DNA of 64,000 nucleotides from positions 1,240,001-1,304,000 of the forward strand of contig NZ_CP143867.1 of the NCBI RefSeq assembly GCF_036416795.1, read 5' to 3'. The notes under the pieces are model-generated. The model was not told where the DNA came from. It worked only from the letters and a program-made list of their open reading frames with translations, and searched no databases. How positions within the stretch are numbered: position 1 is the stretch's first letter; each line of letters starts with the position of its first letter. The translations under genes were made by a program, and so were the position numbers. This document shows, in pieces, positions 25,223 to 33,127 of this stretch. Source of the DNA: Bacteroides sp. MSB163 (GTDB lineage Bacteria; Bacteroidota; Bacteroidia; Bacteroidales; Bacteroidaceae).

Positions 25223-26929
25223 ATGAATAGAATGAAATATATATTTTTATCGCTGTTTGCAGGTTTCCTCTGCACCTCCTGCGCAGACATGCTTGACGTC
25301 AAGGATTTGTCAAGTATGAGTGAAACATTTGTTTGGGAAGACGCAGCGCTTGCCAAGCAATTCCTGAACGAATTGTATGCCGACCGTCCTGGTTATGAAG
25401 CCAGCAATAACCCTTTCCTGAACAATATTACCGATGAGGGGCGCAACGGACATGCCAAAACCGGAGCCGATGATGTACTGCGAGGAGCATGGACTTCCTC
25501 TACATCTTTGGGCAACTGGATGGGCTTTTGGGTGTATACTCAGGTACGGAAAGCCAATGAATACATCTACGGACTGGAGACGAAAGCCACATTCAACGAA
25601 GACACCCGGAAAGCCTATTTGGGGGAGGCTAAGTTTCTCCGTGCATTGCTCTATTTCGACATGGTGAAACGCTATGGAGGAGTACCTCTCATAGATAAAC
25701 CCCAAGGACTGGAGGACAATTTGTTTGTTCCTCGCGCCACAATAGATGAGACCTTTGAGTTTATCTTGAAAGACCTCCAGACAGCCATTACCAATTTACC
25801 CCGCAGAAATGCAACAGAAGCCGGACGCGCCACGTTGGGTGCCGCCTGGGCATTACGCTCCCGGGTACTGCTCTATTGGGCAAGTCCGCTGTTCAACTCC
25901 GAAAACAAGATCCAGCGTTGGAAAGATGCAGCAGATGCAGCCTACGAAGTCATCAAACTGGCAAAAGCCGGCGACTACGAATTGTCTGAAGATCTCAATA
26001 TTTGGCTGACCCGTGACAACCGTGAAACCATCTTCGAGAAACAATATCTGCTGGGATTCAAGGAACATGGCTGGGACGGAATGCACAAGCCTCTCTCCAT
26101 TGCTCACAATGTGGGTACCAAGACTAATCCGACACAGGAGATGGTAGATGCTTTCCCAATGACAAACGGTCTGTTGCCTCATCAGGAAGGTTCGGGATAC
26201 GATGACCAGAACCCGTATGCCGGACGTGACAAACGCTTCTATGCAGACATTGTCTATCATCTGAGTGACTACTGCGGACGTCTGCAGAACTGCTCGGTAG
26301 AGGGTGCAGATCTAGGCTTTGTGGATGCGTGCGGCACATCATTCTGCTCACATACCGGGTATTATATCCGTAAGGGTATTAACGAAAAAAACACCTTATA
26401 CGACCGCCAAACGGGTTGTGACCAAAGTTTTATTGAAATCCGCTATGCGGAAGTACTGCTGAACTATGCAGAAGCACTGAATGAATACGAAGGTCCCAAC
26501 GATGATGTATTTGAAGCATTGGATGCGGTGCGCCATCGGGCAGGCATCACTACAGATGTCAAAGATATCCTGGACGATGCAACAGATAAAGAGGAAGTCC
26601 GCAAACTTATCTACAACGAACGTCGCGTAGAATTGTGTTTCGAACAACATCGTTATTTCGATATCCGTCGCTGGAAAATAGCAAAAGAGGTGATGCATGG
26701 CAAGCGCATGCATGGAATGAGAATCACTGCCAAACGAGATGCGGACGGCAAACCGCTGACAGATGAAGAAGGTAACTACATTTGGAAGTATGACCCTGAA
26801 ATGGACATAGACAAGTTTCTGGGTGGAGAAAACTTCAGTTGCGTCTTCGAAGATTATATGTATTGGATGCCGATCCCTTACAGCGAGCTGACTAAGAATC
26901 CGGCTTTAATTCAGAATCCTGAATGGTAA
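25223..26929 (+). CDS. SusD/RagB-family surface glycan-binding lipoprotein
   Basis: A lipoprotein signal (FLCTSCADMLDV) is followed by the SusD layout. It has an N-terminal TPR-like region (FLRALLYFDMVKRYGGVPLI is the classic SusD motif), a central ligand-binding region, and a C-terminal SusD/RagB domain with IRYAEVLLNYAEALNE and NERRVELCFEQHRYFDIRRWK. At 568 residues it is of usual length. It caps the SusC barrel encoded just upstream and binds the glycan at the cell surface. Confidence 0.92.
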   Translation: MNRMKYIFLSLFAGFLCTSCADMLDVKDLSSMSETFVWEDAALAKQFLNELYADRPGYEASNNPFLNNITDEGRNGHAKTGADDVLRGAWTSSTSLGNWMGFWVYTQVRKANEYIYGLETKATFNEDTRKAYLGEAKFLRALLYFDMVKRYGGVPLIDKPQGLEDNLFVPRATIDETFEFILKDLQTAITNLPRRNATEAGRATLGAAWALRSRVLLYWASPLFNSENKIQRWKDAADAAYEVIKLAKAGDYELSEDLNIWLTRDNRETIFEKQYLLGFKEHGWDGMHKPLSIAHNVGTKTNPTQEMVDAFPMTNGLLPHQEGSGYDDQNPYAGRDKRFYADIVYHLSDYCGRLQNCSVEGADLGFVDACGTSFCSHTGYYIRKGINEKNTLYDRQTGCDQSFIEIRYAEVLLNYAEALNEYEGPNDDVFEALDAVRHRAGITTDVKDILDDATDKEEVRKLIYNERRVELCFEQHRYFDIRRWKIAKEVMHGKRMHGMRITAKRDADGKPLTDEEGNYIWKYDPEMDIDKFLGGENFSCVFEDYMYWMPIPYSELTKNPALIQNPEW

Positions 26930-26966
26930 AGTAAAATTATATATTGAATTTTAATGAAAGAAGAAA

Positions 26967-27401
26967 ATGAAAAAATATAGTTTCCATATACTGCTGGTTT
27001 TGCTTTCATTACTAGCAGGCGCATGTTACGATTATGATGATGTGACACACGAAATCGGTGAGGCTTCTGACCAAGCTTTCATCTCTAACATGAACGTGTA
27101 TGATAAAGATATGAAAAGTGTACTGAAATCCAAAAACATTCCAGCTACCCAAGTAGGTAACGATGGTATCGAACGTTTCAAGGAGGCAAATGCAATGCCT
27201 GAAATCATACTGACAGTGAAGTCCGGAACCGATCTGTCATGCCTGATACTCACGGCTACCCTGTCATCGCAATCTTCCTACGCCAAGATCTCTCCCGTTA
27301 TGGGGACACTGATGGATCTTAGCTCTCCACGTGAGTTTACGGTTACCTCGCAGAGCGGAAAGAATGTACTGAAATATAAGGTGACAGTAGAAACAGAGTA
27401 G
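26967..27401 (+). CDS. Small surface lipoprotein of the susCD locus
   Basis: A lipoprotein signal (LLVLLSLLAGAC) precedes about 120 residues with an Ig-like pattern: AFISNMNVYDKDMKS, MPEIILTVKSGTDLS and an ending strand pair FTVTSQSGKNVLKYKVTVE. This last resembles DUF5018-type glycan-binding lipoproteins, but the match is weak. Genes at this place often encode extra surface glycan-binding proteins (SusE/F position). It is 37 bases from susD and followed by a hairpin at 27414-27470. Function is inferred from position. Confidence 0.6.
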   Translation: MKKYSFHILLVLLSLLAGACYDYDDVTHEIGEASDQAFISNMNVYDKDMKSVLKSKNIPATQVGNDGIERFKEANAMPEIILTVKSGTDLSCLILTATLSSQSSYAKISPVMGTLMDLSSPREFTVTSQSGKNVLKYKVTVETE

Positions 27402-27413
27402 AAACCGGAAAAA

Positions 27414-27470
27414 TGCGGATGACACAGGCTTCATTATGCAACAGTATAGCCCCAACCTGTGCCGTCCGCA
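27414..27470 (+). terminator. Hairpin after the SusCD lipoprotein gene
   Basis: TGCGGATGACACAGG (27414-27428) pairs with CCTGTGCCGTCCGCA (27456-27470), 15-bp arms with two mismatches. No T-run follows, so read-through into the hydrolase gene is possible. Confidence 0.5.
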
Positions 27471-27510
27471 AATTTATATACTTTATAGATAACCCACTTA
27501 TTCTCTACTT

Positions 27511-28206
27511 ATGATAAATTTATCGAACCGGATGAAATCCGAATTTATGCATTTTCTTTTATTCTTGCTATTTCCGGTGATATCTCTTCCGCTGATGGCA
27601 CAAACGGCTTCTCCACAGAAGGTAGCATGCGTAGGCAACAGCATAACCGCAGGTGTAGGGCTTCACGACCGCAACCACGACAGTTACCCGATGGTACTGG
27701 CACGAATGTTAGGGAAAGAATATGAAGTACGTAATTTCGGCGTGAGTGGTAGGACGATGGTACAGAAAGGGCAATCGTATATGAAAGAAAAGGCATTTGA
27801 AAAAGCTTTGGACTACCGCCCGGACATATTAATCGTGAAACTGGGCACCAACGACACCAATCCCCCTTATTGGAAATATAAAAATGATTACATGAATGAC
27901 ATGAACATACTGATACATGCTTTCAAAAAGAGAAATCCGGAAGTGAAAGTTTACCTTTGTTACCCGGTGGCAATCTATTCCGAACGGTTCCGTGAGCGCG
28001 AAGAGATACTTGTAAACGAACTTATTCCGATGATAGACAAAGTGGCAAAACAAAATGATGCAGAAACCATAGATTTACATACACCCACCCAGGATATTCC
28101 TGACGCCTTTTTCGATAACATTCATCCGAATGAGAAAGGAGCACGTATCATTGCCAGAGAAATATGCAAGGCATTGACAAGAAATGTAACTCGGTGTACA
28201 GAATAG
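27511..28206 (+). CDS. SGNH/GDSL hydrolase, secreted
   Basis: A signal peptide (LFLLFPVISLPLMAQ) leads into an SGNH fold: block I CVGNSITAG (nucleophile Ser), block II FGVSGRT, block III LGTNDT, and block V DNIHPNEKG (Asp and His). Such enzymes in polysaccharide loci remove acetyl or other esters from glycans. The position after a SusC/SusD pair supports a glycan esterase acting in the periplasm or at the surface. The ATG at 27550 gives a shorter and equally good signal peptide. Another SGNH-type esterase lies at the window's right end. Confidence 0.85.
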   Translation: MINLSNRMKSEFMHFLLFLLFPVISLPLMAQTASPQKVACVGNSITAGVGLHDRNHDSYPMVLARMLGKEYEVRNFGVSGRTMVQKGQSYMKEKAFEKALDYRPDILIVKLGTNDTNPPYWKYKNDYMNDMNILIHAFKKRNPEVKVYLCYPVAIYSERFREREEILVNELIPMIDKVAKQNDAETIDLHTPTQDIPDAFFDNIHPNEKGARIIAREICKALTRNVTRCTE

Positions 28207-28239
28207 AAACTGCAATGATTACGACAACTATAGACTTGG

Positions 28240-28362
28240 TTAAAAGAAGAATAACTCTTTGTATGGCTCATTTTTTGGATAAATTTTAAACAGTTTCTTA
28301 TATTGTTCATCATAACCTAATGTTTTCACATAATCTCTAACTAACATATTTTGTCTTGGCAT
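28240..28362 (-). CDS. Small ORF downstream of the RHS remnant, possibly a gene fragment
   Basis: The minus strand reads MPRQNMLVRDYVKTLGYDE and ends PYKELFFF, 40 residues. The same frame remains open upstream to about 28414, which hints that this is the 3' end of a longer lost gene. It lies just downstream of, and in the same direction as, the RHS remnant, where toxin tips and immunity genes normally sit. No family recognised. Confidence 0.3.
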   Translation of the reverse strand: MPRQNMLVRDYVKTLGYDEQYKKLFKIYPKNEPYKELFFF

Positions 28363-28458
28363 TGTTGACGAATAATGGACTGTTGCTGCCAAGCAACTGG
28401 TTCTATAGCTTGGGAATCATGGCTATCAAGTCAAAAGCACTTATAACCTGATTTGCCA

Positions 28459-29063
28459 TTATTCCCGCATTCTGGTAGGCGCTGAAATAAGAATCTTCCC
28501 CAACTGGATAGAAACCTGAGAACCTATATGAGTATAACCATCTAAGTATTCACGCCCTTCCTGCCAATACAGATTCCCCTGTTTATCTTCGTACCAGTCC
28601 GCCCCGTCCGGATCTATGCGGTTCACGGGGTTATTCCCGCAATATGCATAAGGACTGACAGAATTGTACTGTTTTTGCTCTGTTCTTCCCATTTTCTTGT
28701 AAGATAGTCACGATCATACTGCCAGGGAATATTTTCCTTGGAAGTTGTTTGTATATCCTCCTTATCGCGTATTGTTACACTTATCACACCGCCCGCCAAT
28801 AATGACCATCCCAATCCTACGGGCGAAGCTTCCGATTGATGGGTGATTTCCGCTCCGCTAAATGCGAGGGAAACAGGGATATCGACACCTTTTCCCGACA
28901 AAGTAAACAAGGGAATATTTGCAGACATCTGTCCGGTATGTAATCCCACACTTGTTGATGCAATAGCCGTAAACTGCTGGGCATTCGCACTGGGACGTCT
29001 GATTTCATCAGCTGACTGTGCTTGTCCTGTTATGCTTAGTATTATAAAAACGACTAATAACAA
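28459..29063 (-). pseudogene. Collapsed RHS/YD-repeat gene: N-terminal and core ends joined by a deletion
   Basis: The upstream part (28623-29063) encodes a signal-like start and the N-terminal region of Bacteroidetes RHS/SpvB-like proteins (FTAIASTSVGLHTGQMSANI, VGLGWSLLAGG). The downstream part (28459-28692), in another frame, encodes the end of an RHS core (YNSVSPYAYCGNNPVNRIDP) plus about 45 residues of C-terminal tip (DWYEDKQGNLYWQEG). Complete RHS genes are several kilobases long, so the whole YD-repeat middle is missing and the frame shifts at the join near 28680-28700. RHS proteins deliver polymorphic toxins; this copy cannot. It is beside a phage-like module. Confidence 0.8.
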
Positions 29064-29186
29064 GATTCTTTTTATGAACTTATTTTTTTTCTTGCTATCT
29101 GTTCTTTAAATAATTAATTGTATTGAAAGTTCCGGTGGATGCAACATCCACCGGAAGCACTTATCTGCTATTCTGACAGACTTTAT

Positions 29187-29288
29187 TTACAGCGGCATCG
29201 CATTAGCCCCCAACACGCCCGCAGCCGCGGAAATCACCGCGATAATCAATTTCAGGATCATGTCCCATACTGATTTCTTGATTGCCAT
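29187..29288 (-). CDS. Smalltalk protein (33-residue membrane peptide)
   Basis: The product MAIKKSVWDMILKLIIAVIS, followed by AAAGVLGANAMPL, fits the Bacteroidetes smalltalk family: a charged start, K-S-V-W-D, one membrane helix (residues about 11-28) and a GANAM ending. The ATG at 29288 is chosen because it is preceded by a near-perfect Shine-Dalgarno sequence. The longer frame from 29387 overlaps the amidase gene. Family function is unknown. It follows an amidase gene, so a holin-like role is conceivable but unproven. Confidence 0.8.
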   Translation of the reverse strand: MAIKKSVWDMILKLIIAVISAAAGVLGANAMPL

Positions 29289-29295
29289 AGTTTCA

Positions 29296-29305
29296 CACCT
29301 CCTTT
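29296..29305 (-). promoter_or_regulatory. Strong Shine-Dalgarno AAAGGAGGTG before the smalltalk gene
   Basis: On the minus strand AAAGGAGGTG lies 7 bases before the ATG, a near-complete anti-SD match. Most genes in this window lack any such sequence, as is usual in Bacteroidetes. It fixes the start of the small gene. Confidence 0.7.
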
Positions 29306-29341
29306 CGTGTTCTTTTTTTAGTGATTTCATTTTTCGAAGAA

Positions 29342-29782
29342 TCAGAGTTCCTTCTTCACCTCGAAGCACGGACATTCCTTTATCCATTCCTCCGGTTCTA
29401 TCTCTCCATTCCTGTTCAGGTCCGGACTGAGGTCGCGATGCCCGCAGACATAGCTGTTACGGAATCGCTTCAGCAGCTGGTACACCAGCAACCGTAGCGC
29501 GCTGCGTTGCTCCGGAGTGCGGGTGTCCGCAGGCTTCCCGTTGCAGTCCAGCCCGCCTTCGTAGCAGAGGCCGATTGAATGAGCGTTGTGTCCCTTTGCA
29601 TGCGCGCCGACAAGCTCCAGGGGGCGGGTGTTAACGACGGAGCCGTCCCAGCGGATGTAATAGTGATAGCCGATGCCGCGGAAGCCGCGACGGCGATGAA
29701 TGGTTTCCAGTTCTTCGGTGGTAAGGGCACGATTTGCCCGGGTGGCGCTGCAATGCACCACAATCAAGTTGATACTTCTCAT
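29342..29782 (-). CDS. N-acetylmuramoyl-L-alanine amidase (Amidase_2/PGRP type)
   Basis: A zinc amidase of 146 residues: IVVHCSAT carries the first His (residue 10), GAHAKGHNAHSIGLCYEGG the core, and CGHRDLSPDLNRNGEIEP the second His and the usual Asp region, with a Cys near the end. RGIGYHYYIRWDGSV is typical of Amidase_2. It cleaves the MurNAc-L-Ala bond of peptidoglycan. There is no signal peptide, like phage endolysins. It lies between the HU-like gene and the smalltalk membrane peptide, so an endolysin/holin-like pairing is possible. Confidence 0.88.
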   Translation of the reverse strand: MRSINLIVVHCSATRANRALTTEELETIHRRRGFRGIGYHYYIRWDGSVVNTRPLELVGAHAKGHNAHSIGLCYEGGLDCNGKPADTRTPEQRSALRLLVYQLLKRFRNSYVCGHRDLSPDLNRNGEIEPEEWIKECPCFEVKKEL

Positions 29783-29952
29783 GATTCTCTTGGGATTAAA
29801 ATAGTTTAGTTAATAAAATATAGAATAGTTCGGTTAAGTCGTAGTATTCGTATTGTGTACGTGTCGTTGAACGCGGGTGAGTTGCGGAGGTACAGTGCTT
29901 TTTGCTCTGTTATCCCTGGGAAGCTCTGCGCCTCCGCGTCTCTTCTGTTTTC

Positions 29953-30438
29953 TTAGCCCAGCGGATTTTCGTCGAGTCCGCCTCCGCCGTCACTACCGTT
30001 TCCGCCGTCACTGCCGCTTCCGGTTGTTTTGGAATTGTAAGGGAGGCATTTTACGCCTGTCACCATGGAGCGGGTGGCTACGGTGCGGTCGGGATTCTTG
30101 GTGTAGCAGGGCAGGAAGCGCACCGTCAGGGTGGCTTGTGCCGCCGATACCTTGTCGGCGGTTTCCACGCCTTTACCGTTGGATTTCATCGTCATGCGGA
30201 ACGTGCCGAAGCCATCCAGGGTGACGCTTTCTGAAGATTGCAGATGAGTGGTCATTACTCTCACCAGGTTGTCGATCGTGTTTTTTGTGTCGCCTTTGGA
30301 GAGGGAAGAGTATTCCGCGATCTCACGGGCAATCTGATCGGTAGTTACATTACCTTTCAGCACAATGCGCGGGTAAAATAGTCTCTTTCCGGCTTTGTTT
30401 TCCAAAATGGATTGAGCCGGTTTGTAAAATACTGGCAT
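29953..30438 (-). CDS. HU-like DNA-binding protein with Gly-rich tail
   Basis: The 161-residue product has the Bacteroidetes HU-type histone fold: VTTDQIAREIAEYSSLSKGDTKNTIDNL for the helical dimer and SVTLDGFGTFRM for the beta arm base. A tail ending in GSGSDGGNGSDGGGGLDE is probably disordered. HU proteins bend and compact DNA; members of this subfamily occur repeatedly in Bacteroides genomes next to smalltalk and amidase genes, as here. A TATCTTTG box (30505-30512, minus) lies upstream, so it may start its own transcript. Confidence 0.85.
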   Translation of the reverse strand: MPVFYKPAQSILENKAGKRLFYPRIVLKGNVTTDQIAREIAEYSSLSKGDTKNTIDNLVRVMTTHLQSSESVTLDGFGTFRMTMKSNGKGVETADKVSAAQATLTVRFLPCYTKNPDRTVATRSMVTGVKCLPYNSKTTGSGSDGGNGSDGGGGLDENPLG

Positions 30439-30504
30439 AATTTGAATTGTTTTTAAATTGTTAATAGACTGTTCGTTGTTTGTGTCTTAAGCTTAACCAC
30501 ATTG

Positions 30505-30512
30505 CAAAGATA
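30505..30512 (-). promoter_or_regulatory. -7 box TATCTTTG for the HU-like gene
   Basis: Plus-strand CAAAGATA, 66 bases upstream of the start codon at 30438. Confidence 0.5.
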
Positions 30513-30596
30513 AGGCTTATGGTGTGAACTGAAAAATAAATCTATCCGTTTTTTATCAGAAAATGTTTTCGGATTGTTTACGGTGTGCGGCCTGCC

Positions 30597-31577
30597 CTAT
30601 TTCACGCACAGGCTCAGCAGATACTTTCCCGGGAAGCGTATTTTCCCGTGGCTTTCGCGCAGGTCGAAGAAACCTTTCCAAATGGGATGTCCGATAATAC
30701 CGAAGTTGCTCTTGAGGATGATGGCGTACTGTTCCTGCTGCGGGATGCGGTGCTGGCGGAGATTAAAGATCAGTCCGTCCAGATTGCGTTTCAGTCCGTC
30801 TTGGGGCGGTTGCAGGTGCGAGATGTCGTCATCGGTCCATTCCTTGCGGGGCGGGCGGTTGCGGGAGATTCCGTTTGAAGGCGTTTCTCCGGGTACGGCA
30901 TTTTCCGAACCCGCTTCTCTTTGTGAAAAAAGAATCTCCTCCCCCCTTTCCTCCGCGGACTTCCGGTCCGCGTTCTGAGTTCCCCCGGCGGGGGAACTAT
31001 TGAGGAGGGGATATTCTTTTCTATTCTGTGCTATGCTATTCTGTGCTATGCTATGTGTACCGGATGTTTCATTTTTTGGGGTAAATGTTACATTATCCCC
31101 TTCCGTTTCATTCTTTCCGGTGGAAAGGGTTTCTTCTTCCGTCTTTTCTTCGCTCTCCCGCCCGGGCGCTTCTTCCTCTTCCTCTCTTCCGTTGCCGATG
31201 CGGAACCGCTCGTCTATCACGGCGGACTTGCGTCGCTTGGTGCTGAAGAGGTATTGGCTTTGTATCTCTCCGCTGGTGAGCACGCCGTATTGACTGAAAA
31301 TACCGGGATGGAAGATGCCGTACTCAATGGCGAGGCCGAGGATGCGTTTCACGTCGTCGGCGGACTGGTTGTAGAGGTTGGTGGCGAGGTCGTCGTAGAA
31401 GAGTTCGTCGGCAAGGACATAGTAGCCCTCGCCGCCGTAGATGCAGGCGAGGGTGCACATCAAGGTGGCGAGGGCGCCTTCGCCTTCGCGTTTCATGATG
31501 CGGCGCACGAGGCGGTTGTTCATGAAGTCGATGTCGACAGGGAAGTAATCGAGTCCCCGTTTTTTGATTCTGGACAT
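30597..31577 (-). CDS. DUF4373 (Lin1244/Lin1753-like) protein, replication-organiser-like
   Basis: The N-terminal ~110 residues match DUF4373 (MSRIKKRGLDYFPVDIDFMN, IMKREGEGALATLMCTLACIYGGEGYY), a winged-helix domain related to phage replisome organisers. The middle is low-complexity and includes the doubled segment SIAQNSIAQN. The C-terminal part (NLDGLIFNLRQHRIPQQEQYAIILKS) is helical. In phages such proteins load helicases at origins. Here it is next to a 22-bp repeat array and a CI-like repressor, which suggests a replication or regulatory module of phage origin. The role is inferred. Confidence 0.75.
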   Translation of the reverse strand: MSRIKKRGLDYFPVDIDFMNNRLVRRIMKREGEGALATLMCTLACIYGGEGYYVLADELFYDDLATNLYNQSADDVKRILGLAIEYGIFHPGIFSQYGVLTSGEIQSQYLFSTKRRKSAVIDERFRIGNGREEEEEAPGRESEEKTEEETLSTGKNETEGDNVTFTPKNETSGTHSIAQNSIAQNRKEYPLLNSSPAGGTQNADRKSAEERGEEILFSQREAGSENAVPGETPSNGISRNRPPRKEWTDDDISHLQPPQDGLKRNLDGLIFNLRQHRIPQQEQYAIILKSNFGIIGHPIWKGFFDLRESHGKIRFPGKYLLSLCVK

Positions 31578-31605
31578 GGTAGTGGTTTTTAATTGTGGTT
31601 CTAAT

Positions 31606-31923
31606 TTATGATTCCTGGCTGAGGCTGGTTTCGATGAGCTTTCTTCGCTTGCGGGTTACGCTTTCTTTCACCACTTGGAGGGCATGCAGGATGAGGGTCA
31701 TACGCTGCTTTCGGTCCTGTACGTCGGTGATTATGAGGGTGGCGTGCGAGGGGGTGTTTACGAAGTGTGAATCAATGTAGCGTTTCCTATAGGCGGCGCT
31801 GCGGCATGCTTTGCAGCAGCTTTCCGGTCGCCGGGTGCGTTTGTCCATATAGAAAGCTTCGGCGGGAAGTTCTTTCAGGCAATGTCTGCAAGTGTGCAGG
31901 GTAGAGGTAAGTATCTGTTCCAT
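31606..31923 (-). CDS. Small zinc-ribbon-like protein
   Basis: Of 105 residues, the first 50 contain two Cys pairs (TCRHCLKELPAEAF and SCCKACRSAAYRKRY) as in a zinc ribbon. The rest is basic and helical (MTLILHALQVVKESVTRKRRKL). It is the first minus-strand gene after the 22-bp repeat array and divergent from the repressor, the place where a phage Cro-like or early protein would sit. No family recognised. Confidence 0.6.
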   Translation of the reverse strand: MEQILTSTLHTCRHCLKELPAEAFYMDKRTRRPESCCKACRSAAYRKRYIDSHFVNTPSHATLIITDVQDRKQRMTLILHALQVVKESVTRKRRKLIETSLSQES

Positions 31924-31958
31924 AATGAGATGGTGTTAGTAAGTGTATCCTGTTGACT

Positions 31959-32090
31959 GAGTATATATATCTGTCGTGTAGCATCTATATATCCTGTGTG
32001 TAGCATCTGTATATCCAGCGTGTTGCATCTATATATCCAAGGTGTTGCATCTATATATGCTGCGCCTTGCATCTATATATCTTGCGGTCG
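31959..32090. repeat. Six 22-bp repeats between divergent genes (operator or iteron array)
   Basis: GCATCTATATAT or a close variant begins at 31981, 32003, 32025, 32047 and 32069, exactly 22 bp apart, with a degenerate sixth unit at 31959. The last ten bases of the unit vary (e.g. CCTGTGTGTA, CCAAGGTGTT). A 22-bp period is about two helical turns and is typical of iterons or stacked operators. There are no spacers, so it is not CRISPR. The array fills the gap between the zinc-ribbon-like gene and the S24 repressor gene. Confidence 0.85.
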
Positions 32091-32142
32091 GTTCCCTGTT
32101 TCGGAGTCTGAAATATTTGTTTTTCATAATTCTTCTCTTTTG

Positions 32143-32174
32143 TTTGCGATTTAAAAATAAACTGGCTACTTTTG
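32143..32174 (+). promoter_or_regulatory. Promoter TTTG-N20-TACTTTTG for the repressor gene
   Basis: TTTG (32143-32146), 20 bases, then TACTTTTG (32167-32174): a full match to both Bacteroides promoter elements. The start codon at 32299 leaves a leader of about 120 bases. Confidence 0.6.
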
Positions 32175-32298
32175 TCGCTGCAAATATAAAACTGTTTTCA
32201 GATATAAACCAAATAGCCTTGGCGATTAATTCTCAGAAAATACGTAATGGTTTGTAAATGAGCTGTTATTATAATTTCGATTTATATACAATGATATT

Positions 32299-33021
32299 AT
32301 GGAGAAAGAATCGGACTTAGTATTGAATGTTTCGGAAATAGTGAAGCGCGCCAAAATGGTGTTGAACCTGAGGAATGACGCGGCATTGGCCGCCTATCTT
32401 GGTGTCTCCCGCTCTACCCTGAGTAACTGGTGTGCCCGAAACAGCATCGACTTCCCGTTGCTGCTGGAGAAACTGAAAGAGATAGACTACAATTGGCTGC
32501 TGGTGGGAAAAGGGAAGCCTGAACATCAGGCTAAATTCTGCAATGGCGAAATTGTTTCGGGTGAGGTGGAAATGATCCATACCCCCAAAACAGCTGATCC
32601 GGTAGACGACCGTAGCGTGTCATTATATGATATCACCGCTGCCGCCAACCTGAAAACACTGCTTGCCAACAAAGACCAGCATGTGGTGGGAAAGATACAG
32701 ATTCCGAACATACCTGTCTGCGACGGAGCACTCTACATCAGCGGAGACAGCATGTATCCCATCCTGAAATCGGGGGATGTTGTGGGCTTTAAGGAAATCA
32801 GCAGTTTCAGCAACGTCATTTACGGGGAGATGTATCTGGTGTCGTTCAACATCGACGGCGACGAATACCTGTCAGTGAAGTATGTGAACCGTTCCGATGT
32901 GGAAGGTTGTATCAAGCTGGTGAGCTACAATCCACACCATGAACCGATGGATCTACCGCTCACGTGCATACAGGCGATGGCGATTGTCAAGTTCTCCATC
33001 AGAAAGAATATGATGATGTAA
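32299..33021 (+). CDS. CI/S24-type phage repressor, apparent non-cleaving variant
   Basis: The N-terminal HTH (NDAALAAYLGVSRSTLSNWCARN) resembles Bacteroidetes phage CI repressors. The C-terminal S24/LexA-like domain has the catalytic Ser151 in SGDSMYPILKSGD and Lys194 in YLSVKYV. The expected Ala-Gly scissile pair, about 34 residues before the Ser, falls in YDITAAANLKTLL and reads Ala116-Asn117. RecA-stimulated self-cleavage may therefore be lost. The gene is divergent from the DUF4373/HU/amidase series with the 22-bp array in between, the arrangement of a phage immunity region. It probably represses that series and itself. Confidence 0.82.
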   Translation: MEKESDLVLNVSEIVKRAKMVLNLRNDAALAAYLGVSRSTLSNWCARNSIDFPLLLEKLKEIDYNWLLVGKGKPEHQAKFCNGEIVSGEVEMIHTPKTADPVDDRSVSLYDITAAANLKTLLANKDQHVVGKIQIPNIPVCDGALYISGDSMYPILKSGDVVGFKEISSFSNVIYGEMYLVSFNIDGDEYLSVKYVNRSDVEGCIKLVSYNPHHEPMDLPLTCIQAMAIVKFSIRKNMMM

Positions 33022-33058
33022 GCCCGGCAGGCAAGCCGGCTAAGCTATAAGACAAAAG

Positions 33059-33100
33059 AAAAGGTGACCAAGCAGTATTTCCACCACTTCATCACCTTTT
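33059..33100. terminator. Bidirectional terminator between the repressor and dps
   Basis: AAAAGGTGA (33059-33067) and TCACCTTTT (33092-33100) form a 9-bp stem with a T-rich flank on the minus side (TCTTTTG). The two genes converge on it. Confidence 0.6.
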
Positions 33101-33127
33101 CCATCATTTATCACCTAAACCTATATA

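Noticed and set aside
31959..32090. CRISPR array
   Set aside because: Repeats are contiguous 22-mers without unique spacers, and no cas genes are present.
29187..33021. Complete prophage
   Set aside because: No integrase, terminase, capsid, portal or tail genes are present; only regulation, replication-like and lysis-like genes.
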